Shown one piece after another: positions 32,639-43,172 of a DNA stretch of 53,323 nt. The position numbers were made by a program, and so were the translations under genes. Source of the stretch: ZC4RG42 sp003242425 (GTDB lineage: Bacteria > Pseudomonadota > Gammaproteobacteria > Burkholderiales > SG8-39); contig CALCIE010000051.1 in NCBI GenBank assembly GCA_937907425.1, positions 1-53,323 of the forward strand, written 5' to 3'. Every line of letters starts with the position of its first letter. Positions within the stretch are counted from its first letter, which is position 1. Below the pieces are notes generated by a model. It had not been told where the DNA came from. It did no database searches and was given only the letters and a program-made list of their open reading frames with translations.

Positions 32639-33894
32639 CGTGCGGCGCCTCCGTCGAACATGGCCTGCGCCTTGCGGATACCCGCCACCAGCGCCTCCAC
32701 GTCGCGCTCGTCGTTGTACAGCGCGAAGGAAGCGCGCGCCGTGCCCGGGATGCCGAAGCGTTTCATGACCGGCATGGCGCAGTGATGGCCGGCGCGGATG
32801 GCGATGCCCTCCATGTCGAGGATGGTCCCCAGGTCGTGCGGATGGATGCCGTCGACCATGAAGGACAGGATGCTCGCCTTCTCGCGCGCGGTGCCGATCA
32901 GCCGCACGCCCGGCAGCTTGCAGACCGCCTCGGTCGCGTACTCGAGCAGCGCGTGTTCGTGCGCTGCGATGCGTTCCAGGCCGATGGCGCTCACGTAGTC
33001 GATGGCCGCGGCCATACCGACCACGCCGGCGATGTTCGGCGTGCCCGCTTCGAAACGCTGCGGCGGATCGGCCCAGGTGCTGCCTTCGAAGCTCACTGTG
33101 CGGATCATGTCGCCGCCGCCCTGCCACGGCGGCATGCCGCGCAGGACGTCCCAGCGCGCGTAGAGCGCGCCGATGCCGGTGGGGCCGTAGAGCTTGTGTG
33201 CCGAGAAGGCGTAGAAATCGCAGCCGATCGCCTGCACGTCCACCGGCATGTGTGCGACCGCCTGCGCGCCGTCCACCAGCACCAGCGCACCCACCGCCTT
33301 CGCCCGCGCGGCGATGTCCTGCACCGGATTGACGGTGCCGAGCGCGTTGGACACGTGCGCCACCGCCACCAGCCGCGTACGTTCGTTGAGCAGCGCGACG
33401 TAGGCGTCGAGATCGAGCTCGCCGCGGTCGTTGATCGGCACGACGCGAAGCTCGGCGCCGGTCTCGGCACAGAGGAGCTGCCACGGCACGATGTTGGAGT
33501 GGTGCTCCATCGCCGTGAGCACGATCTCGTCGCCCGCCTTCAGATTCGCCCGGCCCCAGCTCTGCGCGACCAGGTTGATCGCCTCGGTGGTACCACGCGT
33601 GAACACGATCTCCTCCGCGCGCGCGGCGTTGAGGAAGCGGCGCACGGTCTCGCGGCCCTGTTCGTAGAGATCGGTGGCGTGCTGCGACAGCCAGTGCACG
33701 CCGCGATGGATGTTGGCGTTCGATTCGCGGTAGAACCGGCGCTCGGCCTCGATGACCGCTTCCGGCTTCTGCGTCGTCGCACCGTTGTCGAGATAGACGA
33801 GCCGCTTGCCGCGCACCGGCCGCTCGAGGATCGGGAAATCCTCCGCGCGGTGCAGCGGCAAACAGGACTGGCGGCGCATGTCGGGCGCGTTCAT
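32635..33894 (-). CDS. sufS: Cysteine desulfurase SufS
   Basis: A 419-residue PLP enzyme that removes sulfur from cysteine as a persulfide. The PLP lysine is in SAHKLYGPTGIG, and the catalytic cysteine is in RAGHHCAMPVMKRFG near residue 372. LDNGATTQKP and EHHSN (with the His stacking on PLP) are conserved. It is a group II (SufS/CsdA) enzyme and works with SufU encoded next. Both ends overlap neighbours by four bases (ATGA), showing tight coupling with sufD and sufU. Confidence 0.96.
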   Translation of the reverse strand: MNAPDMRRQSCLPLHRAEDFPILERPVRGKRLVYLDNGATTQKPEAVIEAERRFYRESNANIHRGVHWLSQHATDLYEQGRETVRRFLNAARAEEIVFTRGTTEAINLVAQSWGRANLKAGDEIVLTAMEHHSNIVPWQLLCAETGAELRVVPINDRGELDLDAYVALLNERTRLVAVAHVSNALGTVNPVQDIAARAKAVGALVLVDGAQAVAHMPVDVQAIGCDFYAFSAHKLYGPTGIGALYARWDVLRGMPPWQGGGDMIRTVSFEGSTWADPPQRFEAGTPNIAGVVGMAAAIDYVSAIGLERIAAHEHALLEYATEAVCKLPGVRLIGTAREKASILSFMVDGIHPHDLGTILDMEGIAIRAGHHCAMPVMKRFGIPGTARASFALYNDERDVEALVAGIRKAQAMFDGGAAR

Positions 33895-35210
33895 GCCAGG
33901 GCCTCCAGCAACTGTCCGCCGGGGATGCGCGCGCGGATCGCCGCCTCGGCGCTGCGGCGCAGCGACCGCTCGCCGATGCGTGCCAGGACTTCCGCTGCGA
34001 AGGCGTAGACCAGCAGGTTGCGGGCGTGCTGTTCGTCCAGCCCGCGCGAACGCAGATAGAACAGCCCCGTCTCGTCGATCTGGCCGACGGTGGAGCCGTG
34101 CGCGCACTTCACGTCGTCGTTGTAGATCTCCAGCTCCGGCCGCGCGTCCGACTCGGCGCCCGCGGAGAGCAGCAGGCTGTCGCTGCGCTGTTCGGCGTCG
34201 GTCTTCACCGCGCCCGGCGCGACGTAGATGCGGCCGGTGAACACGCCGCGGCCCGTGCCGTCGAGGATGCCGCGATAGAGCTCGCGGCTGGTGCAGCGCG
34301 GCGAATTGTGATCGAGCCGCGTGTAGTGGTCGACGTGGCGCTTGCCGTCCACGTGATAGAGCCCGTTCAAGAGCGCCTCGCCGCCCTCTCCTTCCAGACG
34401 CGAGGAGATGTCGTTGCGCGCAAGGCGCGCTCCGAAGGCGAGCGAATGCGAAGCGAAGTACGCGCCGCGCGCCTGCACCGCATCCAGCGCGGCGAGGTGG
34501 AAAGCCTGCGCCGACTCCTGCTGCAGCTTGAGATGCGTAACGCGCGCATCGCGCCCCGCGCGCACGCGGGTCACGGTATTGGTGAAACTCGTCGCGTCGT
34601 CGCGGCCGATGTAGTGTTCGACGACCGTGACTTGGGCGCCGTCGTCCGCGACGATGAAGTTGCGCACGAGTTGCGTGCCTTTGGAGACGCCGCCCACGAA
34701 CACGAGATGGATCGGCGCTTCGATCGCGACGCCGCGCGCGAGCTCGATGTACGCGCCGTCGCCGGCTAGCGCCAGGTTGAGCGCCGCGGGCGACTCGCCT
34801 TCCTCGGCGTCACCGTACACCGCCTCCAGCCGCTCGGGCCGCTGCGCGAGCGCGCCCGCGAGCGAATCCACACAGGCACCGGCCGGCAGCGTGCCGATGT
34901 CGGACAGCCCCGGCGCGAATTGCCCGTCGATGAACACCAGCCAATGCCCCGCCTCCGCACCTTGGCGCAGTTGCGCCAGCGCGCCGGCGGCAAGATCCAC
35001 CCGATCGACCGGCGGTACGGCGAATTCCTGCTGCGCGAGCAGCGCCAGCGAGGTATGGCGCCATTTCTCCAGCTTGTTGGTCGGCCAGCCCAGCGCGGCG
35101 AAGCGCTCGATCGCGCGCGCACGCGCGCCGGCGAGCCAGGGCAGCTTCGCGCCCGGCAGGCGTTGCGCCTCGGCGCGGAAGGTATCGACCCAGCCTTGCA
35201 CCGCGCTCAT
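33891..35210 (-). CDS. sufD: Fe-S scaffold subunit SufD
   Basis: A 439-residue scaffold partner of SufB and SufC. It has the right-handed beta-helix core and the C-terminal family signature DVKCAHGSTVGQIDETGLFYLRSRG, including the conserved Cys and His. The SufBC2D complex assembles clusters in the cytoplasm. The N-terminal ~150 residues are helical and more variable, as usual for SufD. Four-base overlaps occur with sufC and sufS. Confidence 0.95.
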   Translation of the reverse strand: MSAVQGWVDTFRAEAQRLPGAKLPWLAGARARAIERFAALGWPTNKLEKWRHTSLALLAQQEFAVPPVDRVDLAAGALAQLRQGAEAGHWLVFIDGQFAPGLSDIGTLPAGACVDSLAGALAQRPERLEAVYGDAEEGESPAALNLALAGDGAYIELARGVAIEAPIHLVFVGGVSKGTQLVRNFIVADDGAQVTVVEHYIGRDDATSFTNTVTRVRAGRDARVTHLKLQQESAQAFHLAALDAVQARGAYFASHSLAFGARLARNDISSRLEGEGGEALLNGLYHVDGKRHVDHYTRLDHNSPRCTSRELYRGILDGTGRGVFTGRIYVAPGAVKTDAEQRSDSLLLSAGAESDARPELEIYNDDVKCAHGSTVGQIDETGLFYLRSRGLDEQHARNLLVYAFAAEVLARIGERSLRRSAEAAIRARIPGGQLLEALA

Positions 35211-35980
35211 CGTTGCCCGACTCCCCGCGGCTCTTTGCGCCGCTCTTCCTCCAGCCACCCATAGCCGCGTTTTTCCAGCTCCAGCGCCAGCTCGCGGTCG
35301 CCGGAACGGACGATGCGGCCGCGCGAGAGCACGTGCACGCGGTCGGGCACGATGTAATCCAGCAGCCGCTGGTAGTGCGTGATGACGATCATCGAGCGCT
35401 CGGGCGAGCGCAGGCGGTTGACACCGTCGGCGACGATGCGCAGCGCGTCGATGTCCAGACCCGAGTCGGTCTCGTCGAGGATGGCGAGCTTCGGTTCCAG
35501 CAGCGCCATCTGCAACACCTCGTTGCGCTTCTTCTCGCCGCCGGAGAAGCCTTCGTTCACCGAGCGGTATAGGAATTCCTCCGACATGCCGACGGTCTGC
35601 ATCTCGGCCTTGACGCGCTTGAGGAAGTCCATCGCGTCGAGCTCCTTCTCGCCGCGGTAGCGGCGCACCGCGTTCACCGCCGAGCGCAGGAAGTAGGCGT
35701 TCGACACACCCGGAATCTCGACCGGATACTGGAAAGCGAGGAACAGCCCCCGGCGCGCGCGCTCTTCGGCCGGCAGCGACAGCAGATCGACGCCGTCCCA
35801 TTCCACCGCGCCGCTCACTTCGAAACCCTCGCGCCCGGCGAGCACCTGCGCCAGCGTGCTCTTGCCCGAGCCGTTCGGGCCCATGATGGCGTGCACTTCG
35901 CCGCTGGGCACCTCGAGGTCGAGGCCGTCCAGGATTTTCCGGCCTTCGACCGAGACGTGCAGATCCTTGATTTTCAGCAT
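35207..35980 (-). CDS. sufC: Fe-S assembly ATPase SufC
   Basis: A 257-residue ABC-type ATPase without a membrane domain. Walker A is GPNGSGKST (34-42), the signature is FSGGEKKRNE near 143 and Walker B is LAILDETDSGLD. The DETDSGLD variant is typical of SufC. It binds SufB and SufD and powers conformational change during cluster assembly. It begins 49 bases after sufB and overlaps sufD by four bases. Confidence 0.97.
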   Translation of the reverse strand: MLKIKDLHVSVEGRKILDGLDLEVPSGEVHAIMGPNGSGKSTLAQVLAGREGFEVSGAVEWDGVDLLSLPAEERARRGLFLAFQYPVEIPGVSNAYFLRSAVNAVRRYRGEKELDAMDFLKRVKAEMQTVGMSEEFLYRSVNEGFSGGEKKRNEVLQMALLEPKLAILDETDSGLDIDALRIVADGVNRLRSPERSMIVITHYQRLLDYIVPDRVHVLSRGRIVRSGDRELALELEKRGYGWLEEERRKEPRGVGQR

Positions 35981-36029
35981 TGCATCGCTTTCCTGAAGTT
36001 TCCGTTCAAACCGTTCGTGTCCGGCATCC

Positions 36030-37478
<1,449 letters not shown>

Positions 37479-37482
37479 GGGG

Positions 37483-37986
37483 TCAATCCTGTTTGTTGCA
37501 CGGCGCCGGGATCTTGGACGGTTTCACCGGCCCGGCAAGCGGACGCGCGACCACGGCCGGCGCTTCGGGCTGCCGCGGACGCGGACGGCGCAGCATGTCG
37601 GTGAGGCGCACCCCTTCGAGGGCGTTGCGCACGATGTGATTGATGCGCTGCCAGTTGCCGCGGATGGTGCAGCCGTGCTCGTGATGGCACAGGCCGGAGG
37701 TCGCGCTGCATTCGGTCAGGCCGAAAGGCTGCTCCTCCAGCGCGTCGACGATGTCGGCGATGGTGATGAGCTCCGGCGCGCGGGTCAGCGCGTAACCGCC
37801 GCGCGCCCCGCGCACGCTCACCACCAGACCGTGGCGCGAAAGCGCCTTCAGCACCTTGCTGACGGTGGGCGTGCCCAGCCCCAGCGCCGCGGCGATCTCG
37901 TTCGCGCTGTACTGATGCGTCGGCGCCGCGGCCATGTGCGTCATGACCAGGGTGCCGTAATCGGTGAGCTTGCTGATGCGTAACAC
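37483..37986 (-). CDS. Rrf2-family SUF operon regulator
   Basis: A 167-residue winged-helix repressor of the IscR/Rrf2 family, SUF-system regulator type. The N terminus (RISKLTDYGTLVM, then SANEIAAALGLGTPTVSKVLKAL) is the DNA-binding region. Three cysteines in TECSATSGLCHHEHGCTI are the expected [2Fe-2S] ligands. The C-terminal ~30 residues are proline/arginine-rich. The start codon is GTG. It is the first gene of the suf operon and should sense cluster status and repress its own promoter, which overlaps tandem TTAGTACC repeats. Confidence 0.93.
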   Translation of the reverse strand: MLRISKLTDYGTLVMTHMAAAPTHQYSANEIAAALGLGTPTVSKVLKALSRHGLVVSVRGARGGYALTRAPELITIADIVDALEEQPFGLTECSATSGLCHHEHGCTIRGNWQRINHIVRNALEGVRLTDMLRRPRPRQPEAPAVVARPLAGPVKPSKIPAPCNKQD

Positions 37987-38019
37987 GCTTTTGTGCCCGT
38001 CGTCGTTGCGCCGACGTAA

Positions 38020-38048
38020 TTAGTACCGTTTTAGTACCAATTAGTCAA
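38020..38048 (-). promoter_or_regulatory. suf operon promoter with tandem operator repeats
   Basis: On the minus strand TTGACT and TACTAA are separated by exactly 17 bases, a strong sigma-70 pair. On the plus strand TTAGTACC occurs at 38020-38027 and 38031-38038, and TTAGTCAA at 38041, giving an ~11- and ~10-base period. The repeats cover the whole core promoter, as expected for an autoregulating Rrf2 repressor. Confidence 0.72.
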
Positions 38049-38122
38049 CGCAAGTTCCCTATCGCGCGCATCGATTCCGCCTATTCGTTGCGCAATAGCC
38101 ACGCGGCTTTCAGGGGTTCTTT

Positions 38123-38151
38123 TTGGTGTCGTGGTCGAACGCGATTAGAAT
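38123..38151 (+). promoter_or_regulatory. Probable promoter of the ribbon-helix-helix gene
   Basis: TTGGTG (38123-38128) and TAGAAT (38146-38151) have a 17-base spacer. Transcription would begin about 38158, inside the ATG at 38155 or just past it. This argues for the later start codon at 38182. Confidence 0.5.
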
Positions 38152-38181
38152 CCGATGAACATCGCTGTCCATTTCGAGCTC

Positions 38182-38379
38182 ATGGAAAACAAGACCGCCC
38201 GACTGACGGTCCTGATCGACCCCGAAAAGAAAAAGGCCTTCGAGCGGTTGTGCGCAATGCAAGACCTCACCCCCTCGCAGGTGGTGCGCCAATTGATCCG
38301 CCAGTACCTCGCCGAGCACGGCGTCACCTATAAGAGCCAGCCCAAGCCGCTGCGCAAGCAGGGCTCTGCGTTCAAATGA
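38182..38379 (+). CDS. Small ribbon-helix-helix (CopG-like) DNA-binding protein
   Basis: A 65-residue protein. TARLTVLIDPEKKKAFERLC gives the beta strand and first helix, and LTPSQVVRQLIRQYLAEHG the second helix of a CopG/Arc-type fold, which dimerises to bind DNA. A short basic tail follows. It may be a transcription factor; no toxin gene is adjacent, so an antitoxin role is unsupported. An ATG at 38155 would add nine residues, but the likely promoter overlaps it. The gene is divergent from the suf operon and converges on the amine oxidase-like gene with a 3-base gap. Confidence 0.8.
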   Translation: MENKTARLTVLIDPEKKKAFERLCAMQDLTPSQVVRQLIRQYLAEHGVTYKSQPKPLRKQGSAFK

Positions 38380-38382
38380 GGC

Positions 38383-41168
38383 TCACACGCCCGGCGGACG
38401 GAAAGCGAACACGGGAGCGTTGCGCGCCGGGATATAGACGAAGCAGCGCGCCTTCGAGCAGTAGGCGAAACGCTTGAAGGTGTACACCACCAGATCGATG
38501 GCCGAGCCAATCGCCGACACATCGGCGGCGGAGCCCTCCCAGGGCAGCCTGCGCACCGTCCAGGTCGCGGTCGCCCCGATCGTCACCTCGAACACTGCGT
38601 CCTCGTCCGCAGGCGTAATGAGATAGAGCCGGCCGTTGTGGGTGCAGATGTCGCCGCCGATCACCTCCGATGTGGTCGATGGCGGAATCGGCAGCGTGAG
38701 CGTGATGCGCTGCACGCCGGCTGTCGGGTTGTTGGGATTAAAGACCCACACGCCGGTGGATTTGGGCGTCGTCCTGCGGTAGGCCCACAACACCACGATG
38801 TCGCGCGGCGCGTAGTACTGCGCCGTGAGCGAATCGGGCCGCAGATCGCCCATGCCCTGCGCCATCGGATAGTTGGTCCAGGTCTTCGCGGCGACGTCGA
38901 GCTTGCCCACAATGGCGTTGCCGTGCACGAACTGCCACACGCAGTTGCGCTTGGAATCGTAGGCGCAGGCGCCGGTGGGCGGCACCTTGTTGCCGTTGTA
39001 GGCGTTGACCGAGAAACGCTTCCAGCGCTGCGCCGGTTGCGCGAGATCGAAGATGTGCGAATAGCCCGTCGAGCGCGACTCCTTGCCGCAGGCCATGCTC
39101 ACGGCGCGCAAGAGACTACCGCGCGTGCCGCCGCCTTTCCCCGGCGGAATGATGGCGAGGTTGTCGAAGCTGTGCGAGCTCGCCGGCTGGCCGTCGATGT
39201 ATTCGCAGTACTGGAGATTCCAGAGATTGCCCGGTACCGACTTCACCGTCAGCGAAGGATGGTCGGTCGGATTGTCGAGCCGCTTGAACGCCAGGGTATC
39301 GAGATCGAAGACGTAGGTCTCGTTGCCGCCGTAGTTGCCGTGGCCGCCGCCGTGGATGACGATTGCGCCGTAATTGCTGTAGTACGGGTTGTAGATGCCG
39401 CCGCTGAAGGAGCGCAGCACCATGTCGTTGCCGATACCGTTGTAGGTGGCGTTGTAGGTGCAGGTATCGCTCGGACAGGGATCGACGGCAGCGAAGGTGT
39501 TGGCCGTGACGAGACGCTTCACGCGTCCCGGGAGCGGCACCCAGCTCGGCAAACCCGGCTCGGGCTGCGGTTCGGGTTCCGGTTCGGGCTCGGGCGGCGG
39601 CACCGTCCCGCCGCCTTCCGCGACATCCTGCAGGATTTCCTCGGCGCAGCGCATGCCCGTTTCCACGGCGCCGTTCATCGTCCCGGGCGTCACGACGGAA
39701 GTGTGCTCGCCGCAGAAATGCGCCCTGCCCTGGGGCACGCCCTCGTAGCCGCCGAAGAGCAGCCGGTCGCCGGGCGCGTAATAGCTGCGCGAGCCGCGCG
39801 TCCAGGTGTGGTTGACCCAGTAGCTGAGCAGCGCCGTCCCCGTCGCCATGTTCTTCACGCCGGGCAGCGTACGGTCGAGATATTCCAGCAGCTGCTTGAC
39901 GTGATCGGCCAAGGGGCCCGCATTCAGCTGCCTCGCGCGCAGTCCGCCGACGGAGTTGGTGAGAATGCCGGGCGTGCCGACCTGCCCGCGCGTCGGCGAC
40001 CACACCGCCTGATAGGGTTCGCCGTAGCCGAGCCCCGTCCTGCGCAGCACGTTCCACCAATAGCGTTCCTTGAACTGCACATGCAGCAGCGCGTGCTCGC
40101 CCATCGCCTGTTTGCCGATCGCCATCTGCTTGCGCTGGTCGAAGCCCGCGGCGCTGTAATCGACGTGCGAGCGCAAGGCGGCGAAGGACAACGCCAGCAC
40201 CACGTGGTCGGCCGTGACGTTCTGCGTGCCGCCCGGCGTGGAAAAGCGCAGCGCGTAAGTGCCGTCGGCGTTGCGCGCCAGACGCGTGAGACCGTGGTTG
40301 AGATGAATGTCGGCGCTGCCCTGCCGCTTCGCGAGCTCGCCGATCAGGCGGTCCGCGCCGCCCGAAACGCGGTAGCGCCGGTTCTTGTCGCCGAGCGGTC
40401 CCGGCGGTCCGCCGCCCGCCGTGCCGAGGGTGTAGACCAGATTGAGCGCGCTCTGCTTGTTCGTTTCCGCGCCGAACTCGTTCACGTAGGCGACGGTGAG
40501 CAGGCGTCCCAGGCGCGAAGCGGCACCGCCCGGCACGTACTGCTGGATCCATTGCGCCACGCTCATGTTGTCGAGCGTCTGCGCGCGCGGCGTGCTCTTG
40601 TCCCACCGCGTCGGGGCGCGGCGGCGAGATCGCTCATCACCTGATTGCGGATCGCCAGCAGATCCTGATACACCGCCGCCGCGGTATAGGGCGCGTCGTT
40701 GATCAGATAGACCGGATCGCCGCGCGCGAGATCGAAGTCGCTGCCTTCGTCGCGCAACGGCACGCCGAGGTCGTTCGCGAGCACGCGGATGGCGGTATGC
40801 CGGGCCTCGATGAATTCGCCGCCCTCTTCCACGTGCTGACCGGGAAAGGCGGTGCGGTTGGTGACGCAGCGTCCGCCCAGGCGCTTCGCGCCGTCGTACA
40901 CCACCGGCTTCAATCCCGCCTTGCGCAGCAGATAGGCGCAGGTGAGACCCGCGAGACCTGCGCCGACGATGACGATGCGCGACGGCGTCTGCGCAAGGGC
41001 GGTCAGCCACACCGGCGTGACGGCGAGCCCGGTACCGGCCGCGACCCCTTGTATGAACCGCCTGCGGGAAGCCAGCTCGGTGCGCGCGGCGTCGAAATCC
41101 GCGCCCTCACCCGCGCACGCGAGTTCGTTCAACCAGACGATCTTGCGCAGAAGCGGCGTATGGACCAT
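38383..41168 (-). pseudogene. FAD amine oxidase fused to kelch-like propeller, frameshifted
   Basis: The coding sequence is broken by one frameshift at the G4 run 40613-40616. Adding one base there gives a continuous ~928-residue protein. Residues ~33-50 hold SRRRFIQGVAAG, a twin-arginine-type signal. The FAD-binding motif is IVIVGAGLAGLTCAYLL, then a flavin amine oxidase domain ending near MRCAEEILQDV, with GGYEGVPQGRAHFCGEHTS as the C-terminal FAD site. A proline/glutamate linker joins it to a ~400-residue region with repeated blade-like motifs (YVFDLDTLAFKRL, HIFDLAQPAQRWKRF, GKLDVAAKTWTNYP, VWVFNPNN), consistent with a kelch/galactose-oxidase-like propeller. The product would be periplasmic, perhaps oxidising amines. 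Upstream starts in the same frame exist. It may be a real pseudogene or an assembly error at a homopolymer. Confidence 0.8.
39555..39596 (-). repeat. Pro-Glu repeat encoding an interdomain linker
   Basis: A run of near-identical six-base units encodes alternating proline and glutamate between the amine oxidase and propeller domains. It probably forms a stiff extended spacer, as such dipeptide runs do in other exported multidomain proteins. Confidence 0.8.
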
Positions 41169-41467
41169 GGCGGCGGATGGCACGTTCGGTCGGCTCACGG
41201 CGTAGCGGCGGCGCGCGATCGAACGGGTCATCGCCACGCATGGGGATGCGGCGCATGCTATAGGCCCGCATCCGGAGGCATTCGAGCACGCGTTGTGCCG
41301 TGGGCACGAAAGCGCCCAAACAGGCTGTTTTGGAAAGCGAAGACGACCGCACACCCGTACCAAAGGCCGGGATGTGTAAGGCGGCGCGACGCCGACGCGG
41401 GCGCAGCGTCGGTGCCGCTGCCTGCCGTCGGGAAAAGCTCTCCAGACCGGTCCCGCCGAGGCGGAAA
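41169..41467. other. Gap between the amine oxidase and SulP genes
   Basis: No gene is supported here. On the minus strand this stretch would be the 3' side of sulP and the leader of the amine oxidase gene. CCAAA-CAGGCTG-TTTTGG (41317-41336) is an imperfect palindrome. A CGACGC repeat with a distant complement follows. Neither has a clear T tract. Confidence 0.4.
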
Positions 41468-43117
41468 TCAGGCCGCCGCGAGCTGGCGGGCGCGCTCGAC
41501 GGCGTCGATGAAGTGGTCGAAGACGTGGTTGCGGCCGACGAGGTCGAGGATGCCGGCTTTTTCCATGTCGGCATGCACGCGCGGATTGGCGCTCGCCAGC
41601 AGGACATGCACGCCGCGTTTGTGCATCTCGCCGATCACTTCCTCCAGCGTCTGCAGGCCGGTGATGTCCACGAAGGGCACCCGCCGGAGCTGGATGATCA
41701 GCACCTTGGGATCGGTATGGGTGCCGGCCAGCGCGCGTTCGACGTTCTCGACGGCGCCGAAGAAGAACGGACCCTGCACCGCATAGGCCATCACCCCGGG
41801 CGGCAGGTCGATGACGCCGGGCTGGCCGGCTTCCGCGCGCAGCTCCTGCCCGGTGACCTGCTGCACCTCCACGCTGGAGGCCATGCGGCGCATGAAGTGC
41901 AGCATGGCGAGGATGACGCCCACGTTCACCGCCACCACGAGATCCGCGAACACGGTGAGGAAGAAGGTGATGAGCAGGATCGCCACGTCGGCGAGCGGCG
42001 CGCGCCGGATCATCTTCAGCACGTGCGGCACGTCGCTCATGTTCCACGACACCACGAACAGGATCGCGGCGAGCGCGCAGAGCGGCACGTGCTGCGCCAG
42101 CGGCGCGAGGAAGAGCAGGATGAGCACCAGCGTAAGCGCGTGCACGATCCCGGCGAGCGGGCTGTTGCCGCCGTTGCGGATGTTAGTCGCGGTACGCGCG
42201 ATCGCGCCGGTGGCCGCAAAACCGCCGAACAGCGGCGCGGCGATGTTGGCGAGCCCCTGGCCGACGAGCTCCTGGTTGGAGTCGTGGCGCGTGCCGGCCA
42301 TACCGTCAGCGACCACCGCGGAGAGCAGCGATTCGATGGCCCCGAGCATGGCGATGGCGAAGGCCGGGCCGATGAGCTCGATGATCCGCGCAAGCGTGAT
42401 CTCCGGCATCTGCAGCGTCGGCAGCCCGCGCGGGATGCCGCCGAAGGCGCTGCCGATGGTGGTGACGCCCTCGAACTGGAAGATGCCCTGGATCAGCGTC
42501 AGCGCCACCAGCGCCACCAGCGGCCCGGGCACGCGCTTGAGATAGGGAATGCGCGAGGAGTAGATCACCAGCGCCAGGGCGATGAGCGCGAGGACGGTGG
42601 TGGCGAGATGCAGATCCGGCAGCGCCTGCAGCAGCGACCACAGCCGTTCATGGAAGTGCCGGCCTTCCGGCGCCGGCAGGCCGAAGAAATCCTTCCACTG
42701 CGTCACCCAGATCACGACGCCGATCCCGGCCGTGAAGCCGACGATGACCGGATCGGGAATGAACTTGATGACCCCGCCCATGCGCGCCAGCCCCAGCACC
42801 AGCAGCATGATGCCGGCCATGAAGGTGGCGATCTGCAGGCCGTCGATGCCGTGCTCGGCGGTGATGCCGACGAGGATGACGATGAAGGCGCCGGTGGGTC
42901 CGGCGATCTGCACCCGGCTGCCGCCGGCGATGGAGACGATGAGGCCGGCGATGATCGCGGTGTAGAGCCCCTGCTCCGGTTTGGCGCCCGAGGCGATGGC
43001 GAAGGCCATGGCGAGCGGCAGCGCGACCACGCCCACGATCACGCCCGCGACGATATTGCGCACCCAGTGCTCCCGCCGTAACAGCCCGGCACGGTGAGCT
43101 TCGACGAGAGCGATCAT
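41468..43117 (-). CDS. SulP-family anion transporter with STAS domain
   Basis: A 549-residue inner-membrane transporter. About fourteen hydrophobic segments occupy the first ~420 residues, including GVVALPLAMAFAIASGAKPEQGLYTA and GPTGAFIVILVGI, both typical of SulP. A C-terminal STAS domain follows, with VLIIQLRRVPFVDITGLQTLEEV as its core; the family position often phosphorylated is near DITG. Substrates in the family include sulfate, bicarbonate and C4-dicarboxylates; this one is not specified. The ATG at 43117 lacks a strong ribosome site, and the frame is open 75 codons further upstream through noncoding-looking sequence. A long dyad lies 24 bases upstream. Confidence 0.92.
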   Translation of the reverse strand: MIALVEAHRAGLLRREHWVRNIVAGVIVGVVALPLAMAFAIASGAKPEQGLYTAIIAGLIVSIAGGSRVQIAGPTGAFIVILVGITAEHGIDGLQIATFMAGIMLLVLGLARMGGVIKFIPDPVIVGFTAGIGVVIWVTQWKDFFGLPAPEGRHFHERLWSLLQALPDLHLATTVLALIALALVIYSSRIPYLKRVPGPLVALVALTLIQGIFQFEGVTTIGSAFGGIPRGLPTLQMPEITLARIIELIGPAFAIAMLGAIESLLSAVVADGMAGTRHDSNQELVGQGLANIAAPLFGGFAATGAIARTATNIRNGGNSPLAGIVHALTLVLILLFLAPLAQHVPLCALAAILFVVSWNMSDVPHVLKMIRRAPLADVAILLITFFLTVFADLVVAVNVGVILAMLHFMRRMASSVEVQQVTGQELRAEAGQPGVIDLPPGVMAYAVQGPFFFGAVENVERALAGTHTDPKVLIIQLRRVPFVDITGLQTLEEVIGEMHKRGVHVLLASANPRVHADMEKAGILDLVGRNHVFDHFIDAVERARQLAAA

Positions 43118-43140
43118 GAAAGAGCGAATCGGATGGTGAA

Positions 43141-43172
43141 CATGTGCACCGCATTGTAATACGGCGCACATG
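43141..43172 (-). promoter_or_regulatory. Long dyad in the sulP leader or promoter
   Basis: Fourteen-base arms beginning CATGTGC and ending GCACATG flank a 4-base centre, and 12 of 14 positions pair. On the minus strand the centre reads TACAAT, a -10-like word, 24 bases upstream of the sulP start. This is a good operator candidate; as RNA it would be a stable hairpin. Confidence 0.5.

Noticed and set aside
38155..38181. Earlier ATG for the ribbon-helix-helix gene
   Set aside because: The likely promoter's -10 ends four bases before this ATG, so the message would start inside it. The later ATG at 38182 gives a normal leader.
41317..41336. Imperfect CCAAA-CAGGCTG-TTTTGG palindrome
   Set aside because: It has unequal arms and no T tract, and lies within an intergenic region with no adjacent promoter. 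It is too weak for a call.
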